From JAOUJD01 sp963726405 (lineage in GTDB: Bacteria > Pseudomonadota > Gammaproteobacteria > Burkholderiales > Burkholderiaceae_F), in the NCBI GenBank assembly GCA_963726405.1, contig CAVSCF010000003.1, forward strand, positions 224,115 to 288,114: 64,000 nt of DNA. Reading direction: 5' to 3'. This document shows positions 1 through 8,286 of the stretch, piece by piece. The translations under genes and the position numbers were made by a program. Position 1 is the stretch's first letter. Each line of letters starts with the position of its first letter. The notes under the pieces were generated by a model, which worked only from the letters and a program-made list of their open reading frames with translations, did no database searches and was not told the origin of the DNA.

Positions 1-204
1 GGCCAACTGCTGCTCTTCGTGGGGTCGCGCGACGAGCGCGATCGTCCAGCGCGCTACCTGCTGCCGTCGGGTATCACCGTCGACGAGGACGGCCGCGTCT
101 ACATGGTCGACCAGTGGTTCCGCAAGATCGATGTGTTCCGCCCGGTGACCTTGAAGGCCTCGGACGGCTTTCTCGGCCGCCGACCGGCGGGCGCGGCTCG
201 CTGA
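1..204 (+). CDS. NHL-repeat beta-propeller protein, C-terminal fragment (cut by window start)
   Basis: The reading frame is open from base 1, so the gene begins before the window. The visible 67 residues contain one clear NHL blade (LPSGITVDEDGRVYMVD followed by a hydrophobic strand ending IDVFRP) and a short basic tail. Its last blade matches the last blade of the NHL lipoprotein at 8653-9732 in layout (phenylalanine or tyrosine, then LPSG or LPAG, then a VYMVDQ or IFVADM strand). NHL propellers are usually secreted or periplasmic scaffolds. Its position just upstream of the tetrahaem cytochrome suggests it belongs to the same electron-transfer locus. The N-terminus, and so any signal peptide, cannot be seen. 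Confidence 0.75.
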   Translation, partial: GQLLLFVGSRDERDRPARYLLPSGITVDEDGRVYMVDQWFRKIDVFRPVTLKASDGFLGRRPAGAAR

Positions 205-205
205 A

Positions 206-267
206 TTCCCGAAATCAGGAGTCGTCGGTTCCCGTTCGCGGGAATGCCGTTTTCCCGCTCGCGGGAC
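206..267. promoter_or_regulatory. Three evenly spaced palindromes, candidate activator (UAS) sites
   Basis: Three 16-bp sites of the form TTCCCG-N4-CGGGAA lie at 206-221 (TTCCCGAAATCAGGAG, two mismatches), 229-244 (TTCCCGTTCGCGGGAA, perfect arms) and 252-267 (TTCCCGCTCGCGGGAC, one mismatch). Their centres are exactly 23 bp apart. They end about 70 bp before a sigma54-like promoter, the usual place for NtrC-family upstream activating sites. The same palindrome recurs at 14667-14682 in this locus. An alternative is that one hairpin ends transcription of the preceding NHL gene, but there is no T-run and the regular spacing fits an operator array better. Confidence 0.6.
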
Positions 268-337
268 CGGTTTCCCTGCGTTGAGAAGCGCGCGAGCGAA
301 ATCACTTCAATCGAGGCCGCTTTCTCACTTCTGGAAT

Positions 338-353
338 TGGCACAGCTTTCGCT
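338..353 (+). promoter_or_regulatory. Candidate sigma54 (-24/-12) promoter of the tetrahaem cytochrome gene
   Basis: TGGCACAGCTTTCGCT matches the sigma54 consensus TGGCAC-N5-TTGCW at all but one base. The invariant GG (339-340) and GC (351-352) are separated by exactly 10 bases. The predicted start of transcription is near 364, giving a leader of about 55 nt with a strong Shine-Dalgarno sequence before the GTG at 418. An NtrC-type activator, which needs sigma54, is encoded in the same locus at 17447-18853. Confidence 0.6.
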
Positions 354-417
354 TGGTGCTTGGCAGCGCATCACGATGCAAACCGATGCGCGCCAACATG
401 CACGGGGGGAGAGCGCG

Positions 418-1347
418 GTGAAACTTTTCAGAAAGCAATGGATCGTGGGCGCGCTGGCGTGCGCGTCGCTGCTTGGCGCCGGGTTTGCGATCGCGCAGGG
501 CATCAAGGACACCAAGCACAACCTCGGTTCACTGGGCACGGGCGCGAACCACGTGACCGGGACTGCCAACCCGACGGATCCTCGAGCGGCAACGGGCACC
601 GAGGAGATCTGCGTGTTCTGCCATACGCCGCACGGGGCCGACACCTCCGCCGCGGCTCCCCTCTGGAACAAGCGGCTCCCCGCCGGCACCGGCTATCAGG
701 TCTACAGCACCGCGAACTCCTCCACGATCGACGGTGAGGTCATCACGACGGTCGGTTCGGTTTCGATCACCTGCCTCTCGTGTCACGACGGCACTCAGGC
801 GATGGACAACATCATCAACGCGCCGGGATCGGGCGGTTTCGATGTGACCGGAGGTGGCGCCGCCGGCCTCGGATACACGTGGACGACCACCGGACGCGTC
901 GATGCGGACGGCAGGCTGTCGCCGGGCGGAATCGCGAATCTCGGCACCGACTTGCGGAACGACCACCCGATCGGCATCGAGTACTGCGGCGGCGGCCTGA
1001 GCAACACGGCGCCCAATCCCGCGGCAGCAGGACCGGCACCGGTGGCCGCCGGCGCCTGCAAGGACGCCGACTTCAATCAGCCGCGCTCGACCACGATCAA
1101 CGGCCAGGGCGTGTGGTGGGTGGATACGGGCGGCGCCGCCGGCACCGGGTTCCGCGCCCGCAACGACATGATCCTGTACACGCGTGCGTTCACAGCCGGC
1201 GCCGGGCCTTCGGTGGAATGCGCGAGCTGCCACGATCCCCACGTCGGTGCGGGAGATGCCGGCCCGAACAGCACTGTGGCGGGCCCGACGTTCCTGCGCG
1301 TGGCGAACACCAACAGCGCGGTCTGCCTCGCTTGCCATAACAAGTAA
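418..1347 (+). CDS. Secreted tetrahaem c-type cytochrome, OmcE-like nanowire-subunit type
   Basis: The protein has 309 residues if it starts at the GTG at 418, which has GGGGGGAGAG just upstream. The frame stays open further upstream, but that part does not look like protein. A signal peptide (residues 1 to about 26, ending AIAQ) is followed by four CXXCH haem sites: CVFCH (65-69), CLSCH (119-123), CASCH (268-272) and CLACH (303-307). Likely distal histidines are in TKHNL, CHTPH, NDHP and CHDPH. Two extra cysteines (190 and 214) may form a disulfide. Size, haem number and the opening TKHNL...CVFCHTPH pattern resemble the OmcE class of filament-forming cytochromes. Filament formation is an inference. 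The gene has its own promoter and terminator, as expected for a highly expressed structural subunit. Confidence 0.8.
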   Translation: MKLFRKQWIVGALACASLLGAGFAIAQGIKDTKHNLGSLGTGANHVTGTANPTDPRAATGTEEICVFCHTPHGADTSAAAPLWNKRLPAGTGYQVYSTANSSTIDGEVITTVGSVSITCLSCHDGTQAMDNIINAPGSGGFDVTGGGAAGLGYTWTTTGRVDADGRLSPGGIANLGTDLRNDHPIGIEYCGGGLSNTAPNPAAAGPAPVAAGACKDADFNQPRSTTINGQGVWWVDTGGAAGTGFRARNDMILYTRAFTAGAGPSVECASCHDPHVGAGDAGPNSTVAGPTFLRVANTNSAVCLACHNK

Positions 1348-1360
1348 TCGCGCCTGCCGT

Positions 1361-1405
1361 CAGAAAGAACGGGCCAGCCCACAAGGCTGGCCCGTTTCTT
1401 TCTTG
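1361..1405 (+). terminator. Strong intrinsic terminator after the tetrahaem cytochrome
   Basis: A long stem pairs AAAGAACGGGCCAGCC with GGCTGGCCCGTTTCTTT around a CACAA loop and ends in a T-rich stretch (TTTCTTTCTT). It lies 14 bases after the stop codon. It probably makes the cytochrome message mostly monocistronic, with limited read-through into the downstream assembly genes. Confidence 0.85.
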
Positions 1406-1448
1406 GCATTGGCAAAGGCCGGAGGCGCGGCCGTCATCGGGGAACATC

Positions 1449-2459
1449 GTGGGTCAACGGACATACGCTCTCGCGCGGATCGCGCTCTTCGCCATCGGAT
1501 TGGCCGCGGCGCTTCCAGCGCAGTCCGCCGAGCCGCCGCTGCCTGCCGACACCTTTGCGGTCGTCGGTCGCACCACGCTCAGCGCCGCCGAATTCCAGCG
1601 GGCTTTCACGACGCGGGCGCGCGACAAGTTCTACCACGCCAAGCCGCCCGAGGCGGAGATCGCGCAGTACCAGCGCGAGGTCGGTGACGAACTCGTCAAC
1701 CGCGTGCTCGTCGTCGACGAAGCCCGGCGCAGGAACATCAAGCCCGACCCCGAGTTCGTCAAGCAGCAACTGGCGAAGTACGAGGCGCGCGCAAAGCACG
1801 CGCCGAACTGGGAGAAGGACCGCGCCAAGTTCGTCGAGGCGGTGACGAACCAGTTCGAGAACCAGAGCCGGTACGAGCAGCTGGAGCAGCAGGTGCGCAA
1901 GGTTGCGCCGCCGACCGAGGCGCAGGCGCGCGCGTTCTATGACGCGAACAAGGCGCTGTTCGTCGAACCCGAGCAGGTGCGACTGTCCGTCATCCTGCTC
2001 AAGGTCGACCCAAGCGCGCCCAAGTCGGCCTGGGAGCAGGCGCGGGCCGAAGCGGCAGCGCTGCGCAAGCGCGTCGTCGCCGGCGAGGACTTCGCGATGC
2101 TGGCCCGTCGTCACTCGAAGGACGACAGCGCGAAAGACGGCGGCGACATGGGTTACCTGCACCGCGGCATGCTTCCCGAAGGCGTGGACCGGGTGGCCGA
2201 CGGCCTGAAGCCGGGGCAACTCAGCGAGCCGGTCACGCTGCTCGAAGGCGTGGCGGTATTCCGCCTGCACGATCGCAAGGCGGCGCAGCAGCGCACGTTC
2301 AACGAAGTCCAGACGCGCGCCGGCGAACTTTGGCAACGCGAAGAATCGGACAAGCGCTGGGCAGGACTCATCGCCGGACTTCGCAAGGCCACTCCCGTCC
2401 GCATCAACGAGGCGCTTTACCTGCCGCTCGCCAAACCCGCCGCAGCCAAGGCGGGGTAG
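1449..2459 (+). CDS. Periplasmic parvulin-type peptidyl-prolyl isomerase (PpiC/SurA-like)
   Basis: This 336-residue protein starts at GTG 1449 and has a signal peptide ending in PAQSAE. An N-terminal helical chaperone-like region (about 40-165) precedes a single rotamase domain (about 175-275) with the parvulin pattern VRLSVILLKVD, then FAMLARRHSKDDSAKDGGDMG, then the PEGVDRVADGLKPGQLSEPV strand. The family catalyses cis-trans isomerisation of proline bonds and helps fold exported proteins. It sits directly between the cytochrome and the outer-membrane barrel, so a role in folding one or both is likely. As I recall, PPIases are also encoded beside nanowire cytochromes in Geobacter, which supports the reading of this locus. 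Confidence 0.85.
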   Translation: MGQRTYALARIALFAIGLAAALPAQSAEPPLPADTFAVVGRTTLSAAEFQRAFTTRARDKFYHAKPPEAEIAQYQREVGDELVNRVLVVDEARRRNIKPDPEFVKQQLAKYEARAKHAPNWEKDRAKFVEAVTNQFENQSRYEQLEQQVRKVAPPTEAQARAFYDANKALFVEPEQVRLSVILLKVDPSAPKSAWEQARAEAAALRKRVVAGEDFAMLARRHSKDDSAKDGGDMGYLHRGMLPEGVDRVADGLKPGQLSEPVTLLEGVAVFRLHDRKAAQQRTFNEVQTRAGELWQREESDKRWAGLIAGLRKATPVRINEALYLPLAKPAAAKAG

Positions 2460-2471
2460 GAACGCCGGGGC

Positions 2472-4463
2472 ATGGCGCGGGCGAGCGACCGTCGGCGTCC
2501 CGCCGTGGCGCCTTGCTTCCTGCGCACCGCGCTGGCGGCGTCGCTCGCGTGCCTCTGGTCCGCCAACGCCGCCGCGGCGGCATTCATGCCGGGCCAGCCG
2601 ACGATCGCCGTGGACACGCAATCCGGTGGCGGCGAACCGGCGCGGGATGCGTTCACCCTGATGATGGCGCCGATCCGCTACTGGGGCGTCGCGGCGATCG
2701 ACCTCCGGCTGCTCGACTCGCCTACAGGAGGGCGAACCACCAGCGAAGTGCTGAGCGCCACCATCAATGCCGCCACGTTCGTCTGGCAGCCCTGGTTCAT
2801 GCAGGTCACCGGGAGCGCGGGGGTGGTCGGCGCGGTCAATCAGTCGGATCAGTCGGGCAGTTCGGACTCAATCTCCGGCATCGGCAGCATCAACATCGGT
2901 GTCTTTCCGACCAGCCGGTTCCCGTTCAACCTGTACGCGGACGTGAACGACAGCCGCGCGAGTGGCCAGCTGACGGACGTCGACTATCGGTCCCGCCGGT
3001 TTCGCGTCAGCCAGAGTTACTCGCCCCAGTTCGCCTCCGAGCGGTACTACGCCAGCTACGAGCAGAGCACGCTGACCACGATCGACAGCGGGATTGGCGC
3101 CGGCATCAACCAGGTTCCAACGAGCGATGTGTTGCAGGTGCTGAACCTGGCCGCCTCGCGGTCGTGGGAGCAGAACAGCCTGGACGGGTCGGTCAGCGTG
3201 AGCCGGAACGAACGGGAAGAGGGCAACGTGATCCAGCGGACGCGGCTCGACTTCGCCAACCTCCAACATGTCTTCCTGCCCGGCCCCTCGCTGTCGCTCA
3301 ACTCCAATCTGTCCTACACCCGAACGGCGGTCGATGCGCCGCAGTCGCTGACGCTTGGCATCCCGTTGCCGGGCAGGGACAGCAGTTCGGACTTCACCCA
3401 GCTCTCGAGCTTCGCGACGTTCCGGCCGCCGCCCGGGAGCCGCTTCTATTCCGAGTCGAACCGGCTGCTGGGCACGGCCACGTTCCGCGCCTTCGAGTTC
3501 GGGAATTCCGTGGACGGAACGTCGGATCGATCCAAGGGCGCCACCGGCAGCGTCGGCCTCAACTACTACCTGACGCCGCAGACTCAGCTCTTTTCGACCA
3601 CGCAGGCCGCGTACTTCACGGGCGATATCGAAGCCTCATCCGTCGCCGCGCAGACCTTCGGCATCACGTTCTCGTCGCAGCCGATCCCGCTCGGCCAGTT
3701 CACCTACACGTGGGGACTGGGCGCTTCGGAAACCGTCGGCGTCGTCAACGGCGGTTCGAACGATGGCTTCAATCACCTGACCCAGGCGACGGCGTCGCAG
3801 AGCTTCCATCGCCCGATCGACCTCGGCCCCGGCCGCGGAGCGCTGAGCTTCGGGTTCAGCCAGAGCATCGGGTACTCGTTCGGTTCCTACACGGACGCGG
3901 CAGGCGTCCTCACCAACACGATCACAGGGTTCTGGAACTCGACGGGAAACGGCGCGACCCAGGCCTTTGCCGGATTGACGGCGTCCGATTCGCGCCGGTC
4001 GGGCGAGTTCGCGGGCTACTACCAGCTCGTCAACCTCCAGGCGAACGTCCAGATGGCCACCGGACGCTGGTCCAGTCTCCAGGCGGGCGTGACGCTGCAG
4101 GCCACGCGGTCGGAGGACGAGTTCATCGACACGCGACCCTTCGATCCCTTCCTGGATGCCGCGGCGGGGCAGTGGCAGACGAGTTATGCCGCGCATATCG
4201 CCTACAGCCATGGGCGCGCGTTCGGCGTTCCGCGGCTCGTCTACACCGGCCTGTTCCAGGCCAGCAGCTTCGACTACGACAGCCGTGCGCTCGGGAACGT
4301 GGACGCGCCGCTGTTCAAGGTCGACTGGCTGTTCGAAAACCGGCTCGAGTACCGGATCGGGCGCCTTCTCCTGCTTGGCACCGTGCGCCTGGCCGAGGTG
4401 CAGAACCGCGGCACCAACTTTTCGGTCTTTGCCCGCGCGCAAAGGTCGTTCGGCGCCCTCTGA
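2472..4463 (+). CDS. Outer-membrane beta-barrel protein, candidate porin of a cytochrome conduit
   Basis: The 663-residue protein has a signal peptide (cleavage near ANAAAAA) and then an unbroken series of short amphipathic strands rich in Tyr, Phe, Ser and Thr separated by Gly/Asn/Ser turns. There is no CXXCH motif. The last strand reads NFSVFARAQRSFGAL, which fits a barrel end although it does not finish in Phe. I do not recognise a named family with certainty; it resembles the large barrels encoded with multihaem cytochromes. It starts 12 bases after the isomerase and is followed by periplasmic trihaem cytochromes, so it is the obvious candidate for the pore of a porin-cytochrome complex. 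Confidence 0.7.
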   Translation: MARASDRRRPAVAPCFLRTALAASLACLWSANAAAAAFMPGQPTIAVDTQSGGGEPARDAFTLMMAPIRYWGVAAIDLRLLDSPTGGRTTSEVLSATINAATFVWQPWFMQVTGSAGVVGAVNQSDQSGSSDSISGIGSINIGVFPTSRFPFNLYADVNDSRASGQLTDVDYRSRRFRVSQSYSPQFASERYYASYEQSTLTTIDSGIGAGINQVPTSDVLQVLNLAASRSWEQNSLDGSVSVSRNEREEGNVIQRTRLDFANLQHVFLPGPSLSLNSNLSYTRTAVDAPQSLTLGIPLPGRDSSSDFTQLSSFATFRPPPGSRFYSESNRLLGTATFRAFEFGNSVDGTSDRSKGATGSVGLNYYLTPQTQLFSTTQAAYFTGDIEASSVAAQTFGITFSSQPIPLGQFTYTWGLGASETVGVVNGGSNDGFNHLTQATASQSFHRPIDLGPGRGALSFGFSQSIGYSFGSYTDAAGVLTNTITGFWNSTGNGATQAFAGLTASDSRRSGEFAGYYQLVNLQANVQMATGRWSSLQAGVTLQATRSEDEFIDTRPFDPFLDAAAGQWQTSYAAHIAYSHGRAFGVPRLVYTGLFQASSFDYDSRALGNVDAPLFKVDWLFENRLEYRIGRLLLLGTVRLAEVQNRGTNFSVFARAQRSFGAL

Positions 4464-4509
4464 GGCTGGCAAGGGTTGTGCTTAAGGAAGGGCGGGAAAG
4501 GGGAACTCC

Positions 4510-4950
4510 ATGAAGCTGATGGCTTGTGCGCGCGCGCTCGCGCTGCTGCTGCTCGTGTTCGGCACGCTCGCGGTCGATCGGGCAAACCCGCGCGCCGAGT
4601 ACGGGGATGTCGTCATCAACAACTACTCGGACGCGGCGGGAATGCGCCCCGTGGTGTTTCCGCACTGGTTCCATCGCGTGCGCTTCCGCTGCAAGGTGTG
4701 TCACGCGGACCTCGGCTTCCAGTTCAAGGCCGGCGGCAACCAGATCAACATGGTGAAGATCATCGACGGCCAGTTCTGCGGCGCGTGCCACAACGGCGAA
4801 CTCGCGTGGTCCGTCGAGAACTGCAACCTCTGCCACGCGGCGAAACCCGGCACGCCGACGCACGTGCACGAGAGCACCGTCAGCAAGCTCGCCGCGCCGA
4901 CTCCCGCCGCCGCACCCGCGCCGGCATCCACACCCGCGACCAAGCGCTAG
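4510..4950 (+). CDS. Periplasmic trihaem cytochrome, c7-like (type A, copy 1)
   Basis: This 146-residue protein has a signal peptide (residues 1 to about 30, ending PRAE) and three haem sites: CKVCH, CGACH and CNLCH. Histidines in FPHWFH lie ahead of the first site, as in c(7)-type trihaem domains of the kind named for nanowire systems. A Pro/Ala-rich tail of about 25 residues follows. The copy at 8273-8659 shares the YGDVV start, the FPHWFHR-RFRCKVCH core and all three haem sites. Such small cytochromes shuttle electrons through the periplasm. The start ATG follows AAAGGGGAACTCC. Confidence 0.85.
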   Translation: MKLMACARALALLLLVFGTLAVDRANPRAEYGDVVINNYSDAAGMRPVVFPHWFHRVRFRCKVCHADLGFQFKAGGNQINMVKIIDGQFCGACHNGELAWSVENCNLCHAAKPGTPTHVHESTVSKLAAPTPAAAPAPASTPATKR

Positions 4951-4959
4951 GAGGCGACG

Positions 4960-5988
4960 ATGAAGATCCGCACATTCGCCCTCGCCAGCCTGCTGCTGGT
5001 CGCCGTCGGCAGCGCCCATGCGCAGACCGGCAAGGCCCTGTACGACGCCGTGTGCTCGGGCTGCCATGCGGCCGGGGTCATCGGCGCCCCGAAGCCCGGC
5101 GACGCCGAGGCATGGAAACCGCGCCTGGCCAAAGGCAAGGACGCTCTCGTCCGCAACGCAATCCTCGGCACCAACCGTGGAATGCCGCCGAAGGGCGGAC
5201 GCGACGATCTGTCGGAGGCGCAGATTCGCTCGGCGGTCGAGTTCATGATCGCCGGCATGCCGATGCCCGCAGTGGCGAAGGCCGAGCCGAAGGCGCCGGC
5301 GCCAGCCGCCGCCGCGGCTCCTGCGGCGCCGCGTGCTGCGGCACCGGCTGCACCCGTCGCGCAGGCGGCACCGGCAGCAGCGGCCCCTGCGCCCGCGCCG
5401 CGCGCCGCGGCACCAGCAGCGGCCGCTCCGGCCGCGGCAGCCCCCGCCCGTGGCGTGGTGAGCGCCGAGTCCGATGCCGCCGACGTCAACGCCTTCAACC
5501 GCCTGCTGAAGCCGGGCGGCGGCTTCAACCGCCCCGCGATGGAATCGGGCATCCACGACCCGACCAACGACGCCACGCCCACGCTGCAGCCGCCGTCGCG
5601 CGCCTTCGCCAGCCTGCCGAAGAGTCCTGCCGGCAACCACGTCGACTGGGTCAAGGCGCTGGAAACCAAGGGCATCGACCCGCGCTGGGACCGCAACGAC
5701 CCGAAGGCCGCCGCGGTGGTGATGGACCTCAACATCGTGCGCGAAGTGAAGGGCTCGATGCCGGACGTCGTGTACCCGCACAAGCAGCACACGGAGTGGC
5801 TCGACTGCTCCAACTGCCACCCGTCGATCTTCATTCCGCAGAAGGGCGCCAACCAGATCTCGATGGCGGCGATCCTTCTCGGGCAGAAGTGCGGGGCGTG
5901 CCACGGGCGCGTCGCCTTCCCGGTGTCCGAATGCCGGCTGTGCCACTCGAAGAAGAAGGACCCCGCCGCCGTCGCGGCGAGCAAGTGA
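4960..5988 (+). CDS. Fusion of a class I monohaem cytochrome c and a trihaem c7-like domain (type B)
   Basis: The 342-residue exported protein has three parts. Residues 22 to about 105 form a cytochrome c5-like domain with CSGCH and a Met-containing MPPKGG loop. Residues about 110-165 are an Ala/Pro linker. The C-terminal part (about 185-335) has three haems (CSNCH, CGACH, CRLCH). The C-terminal part, including the DVVYPHKQH lead-in, matches the stand-alone trihaem protein at 7732-8286. The flexible linker suggests the monohaem head can swing between partners. AGGAGG precedes its ATG, nine bases after the previous stop codon. Confidence 0.85.
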   Translation: MKIRTFALASLLLVAVGSAHAQTGKALYDAVCSGCHAAGVIGAPKPGDAEAWKPRLAKGKDALVRNAILGTNRGMPPKGGRDDLSEAQIRSAVEFMIAGMPMPAVAKAEPKAPAPAAAAAPAAPRAAAPAAPVAQAAPAAAAPAPAPRAAAPAAAAPAAAAPARGVVSAESDAADVNAFNRLLKPGGGFNRPAMESGIHDPTNDATPTLQPPSRAFASLPKSPAGNHVDWVKALETKGIDPRWDRNDPKAAAVVMDLNIVREVKGSMPDVVYPHKQHTEWLDCSNCHPSIFIPQKGANQISMAAILLGQKCGACHGRVAFPVSECRLCHSKKKDPAAVAASK

Positions 5989-5992
5989 TCCC

Positions 5993-6854
5993 ATGCGCCG
6001 AGTGCTGCAGGCCACGCTCGCGGCGCTTGCTGCCGCGCTTGTGACGAGTGCGGCGGCCCAGGCCGACGCGCGCCGCGGCGTGGAGCAGAAGATCGACTTC
6101 GTCGGAACGCTGGTCACGCGCTCCCCGCTCGCTGCGCGCATCAACGCGAGCACCAACGAACAGGCGCGCGCAGTTCCTGAAGCAGAGCGTCGAGCACCAC
6201 CAGATGGCGATCACCGCGTTGAAGGTGGGCGACCTCGAGGGGGCGGAGCGCGAGGCCAACCAGGCCATCCTCACGGTCGGCAAGGCGCGGCAACTGGTGC
6301 CCGACGACATGCGCCGCGCGATCGAGCAGCGGGTGCGTTACCAGGACCTCTACCGCTCGGTCGAGATGCTGGTCGCGTCCTACGAGCGCCACCGGCAGGT
6401 CACCGGCCGGCCGGCGGACGCGGAGTGGGGAGAGACGCTGCGCCTGCTCGACCGCGCGCGGACCCTGCACGCGTCGGAGCGGCTGGGCGAGGCGACCGGG
6501 GCGCTGGCTGACGCGCAGCAGCGCCTGCTGCGCCAGATGTCGTCGCTGCTGGCCGGCAACACGATCGACTACACGATGCGGTTCAGCAACCCGGCGCAGG
6601 AATACGAGTACGAGGCGGCGCGTTACCGCAGCCTGGAGGACCTCGTGCCGGCCGCGTTGAAGGAGTTCAATCCGCGGCCCGAAGCCCGGACCGCCGTCGA
6701 TCGCCATCTCGAGAACAGCCGCAGCATCGCCCGCACCGCGCACGAGCAGGCGGCCGCAGGACGGCCCGACATAGGACTCGCGTCGATCCGCGAGGCGACG
6801 GCCGAAGTGCAGAAGGCCCTCACCGCCACCGGCCTCGCGATCCCACACCAGTAG
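5993..6854 (+). CDS. Periplasmic helical protein of unknown function, copy 1 (frame broken as sequenced)
   Basis: The ATG at 5993 opens a signal peptide (ending TSAAAQ) and about 55 residues of mature protein. The frame is then lost near 6165 in a run of GCGCGCGC and continues in the next frame to 6854. Restoring one GC gives a continuous protein of about 287 residues. It is rich in Ala, Arg, Glu and Leu and predicted to be almost all helix, with TPR-like spacing. It is clearly paralogous to the next gene: both contain an (E)EY-YE motif in the second half and end in a short G-x-x-IP tail. No haem site is present. No function is recognised; the position between cytochromes suggests a scaffold or assembly role. 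Confidence 0.7.
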
Positions 6855-6863
6855 GAGCCCATC

Positions 6864-7724
6864 ATGAAGGTCCGCCTCGCTTTCCTCCTCGCCGTCGTCG
6901 CCCTGCTGCACGCAGGCGTCGCCGCTGCACAGGACAAGGCGGCGCTCGAGCAGCGCATCACTTCGGTCGGCACGTTGATCGAGCGCTCGTCGGCCGCCAA
7001 GCAGATCGACTCGAGCCGCGATCCCAAGGCGCTGGAAGGACGCAACCAGGCGCGCGCGCTCCACCGCAAGGCCAGCGACGCCTTGCAGGCAGGCGACCTG
7101 GCGGGAGCGGCGAAACTGCTCGACGAAGCGACGCGCCAGATGATGACCGCCGCGCGCGCCGCGGCGCCGGAGCAGGTCACGGGCGACAAGAAGCGCAACG
7201 ACTTCAACAACCGCTACGAGAGCGTCAAGACGCTGCTCGCCGCGCAGCAGCGCATCGCCAAGGAGAAGGGCGGAAGCAAGGACGCGACGGAAGCGGCGCG
7301 GCAGATCGAGACGCTGATGGCCGAGGCCAGCGGGCAGGCCCAGGCGGACCAGATCGACCGGGCGCGGTCGACGATCGACCAGGCCTACCTGCTCGCGAAG
7401 GCGTCCATCGGCACGATGCGGCGCGGCGACACGCTGGTGCGCTCGCTGAACTTCGCCACCAAGCACGAGGAATACGACTACGAACTGGACCGCAACGACA
7501 CGCACCGCATGCTGGTGAAGGTGCTGCTCGACGAGCGGCGCGCGAGCAATCCGGCGCTGGACCGCTCGGTGCAGGGCTTCCTCGATACGGCGGGCAAGCT
7601 GCGCGGCGACGCCGAGGAGCAGGCAAAGAGAGGTTCGTACGAAGCAGCCATCAAGACCCTGGAGGATTCGACGCGCGAACTCGTGCGCGCCATCCGCGGG
7701 GCCGGCGTGTACATCCCCGGGTGA
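6864..7724 (+). CDS. Periplasmic helical protein of unknown function, copy 2
   Basis: The 286-residue protein has a clear signal peptide (ending GVAAAQ) and a mature part that is almost entirely charged helix, with heptad-like stretches suggesting coiled coils or TPR-like hairpins. It is a paralogue of the gene just upstream, sharing the opening VGTLIERS or VGTLVTRS, the KHEEYDYELDR-type block and the closing GVYIPG or GLAIPHQ tail. It has no cysteine and no cofactor motif. Its start follows AGGAGCCC, nine bases after its sibling. I do not recognise the family. Tandem duplication inside a cytochrome cluster suggests a two-subunit structural or docking role. Confidence 0.75.
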   Translation: MKVRLAFLLAVVALLHAGVAAAQDKAALEQRITSVGTLIERSSAAKQIDSSRDPKALEGRNQARALHRKASDALQAGDLAGAAKLLDEATRQMMTAARAAAPEQVTGDKKRNDFNNRYESVKTLLAAQQRIAKEKGGSKDATEAARQIETLMAEASGQAQADQIDRARSTIDQAYLLAKASIGTMRRGDTLVRSLNFATKHEEYDYELDRNDTHRMLVKVLLDERRASNPALDRSVQGFLDTAGKLRGDAEEQAKRGSYEAAIKTLEDSTRELVRAIRGAGVYIPG

Positions 7725-7731
7725 ATGCGTC

Positions 7732-8286
7732 GTGGAGCGATGGTGGCGAAGATTCCCGGTTCTATCGCTCGTGACCTTCCTGGCATGGTCGAGCCTCGCC
7801 TTCGCGCAGGGAACGTGGCAGCCGCTGGCGAAAGATGGCGTGCACGACCCGAAGTCACCGGCAATCGGCGTACTGCAGGAACCGGGGAGCGCGCTGTCGA
7901 AGCTGCCTCCCGATTCGGCCGGGAACTTCGTGCGCTGGGTGGAAGCACTCGAGAAGGGCGTGATCAACCCGCGCACCAACATCAAGCCGGAGACGGTCAT
8001 CCGCCTGCGCGAGGACTCCATCGTCATCAGCAAGTTCGGATCGATGCCGGCGGTGACCTTCCCGCACCGGCAGCACACGCTCTGGCTCGACTGCAGCAAC
8101 TGCCACGAGTCCCTGTTCGTCTCGAAGGCCGGAGCCAACAAGTTCAGGATGCAGAAAATCCTCGAGGGGGAGCAGTGCGGGGTGTGCCACGGGGCAGTGG
8201 CTTTCCCGCTGACCGAGTGCCGGCGCTGTCACAACACGTCGAATGCATCCCTGCAGCGACCGAGGCCCGCCGATGCGAAGCGCTGA
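7732..8286 (+). CDS. Periplasmic trihaem cytochrome, c7-like (type B, stand-alone)
   Basis: This 184-residue protein starts at GTG 7732, with a signal peptide ending in LAFAQ. Haem sites are CSNCH, CGVCH and CRRCH, all in the C-terminal half. The N-terminal 70 residues have no haem, but they match the corresponding part of the fusion protein at 4960-5988 (pattern DGVHDP, then SALSKLP, then WVEALE), so this is the same domain without the monohaem head. It overlaps the start of the next cytochrome by 14 bases, indicating coupled translation. It most likely carries electrons within the periplasm. Confidence 0.85.
   Translation: MERWWRRFPVLSLVTFLAWSSLAFAQGTWQPLAKDGVHDPKSPAIGVLQEPGSALSKLPPDSAGNFVRWVEALEKGVINPRTNIKPETVIRLREDSIVISKFGSMPAVTFPHRQHTLWLDCSNCHESLFVSKAGANKFRMQKILEGEQCGVCHGAVAFPLTECRRCHNTSNASLQRPRPADAKR

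Noticed and set aside
2472..4463. Barrel as an MtrB-type porin
   Set aside because: No N-terminal CXXC motif and no adjacent MtrA-type decahaem cytochrome, so I do not assign it to that family.
4315..6156. Long minus-strand frame of 613 residues
   Set aside because: It lies opposite four genes with haem motifs and is Arg/Gly/Ala-rich, as shadow frames in GC-rich DNA usually are.
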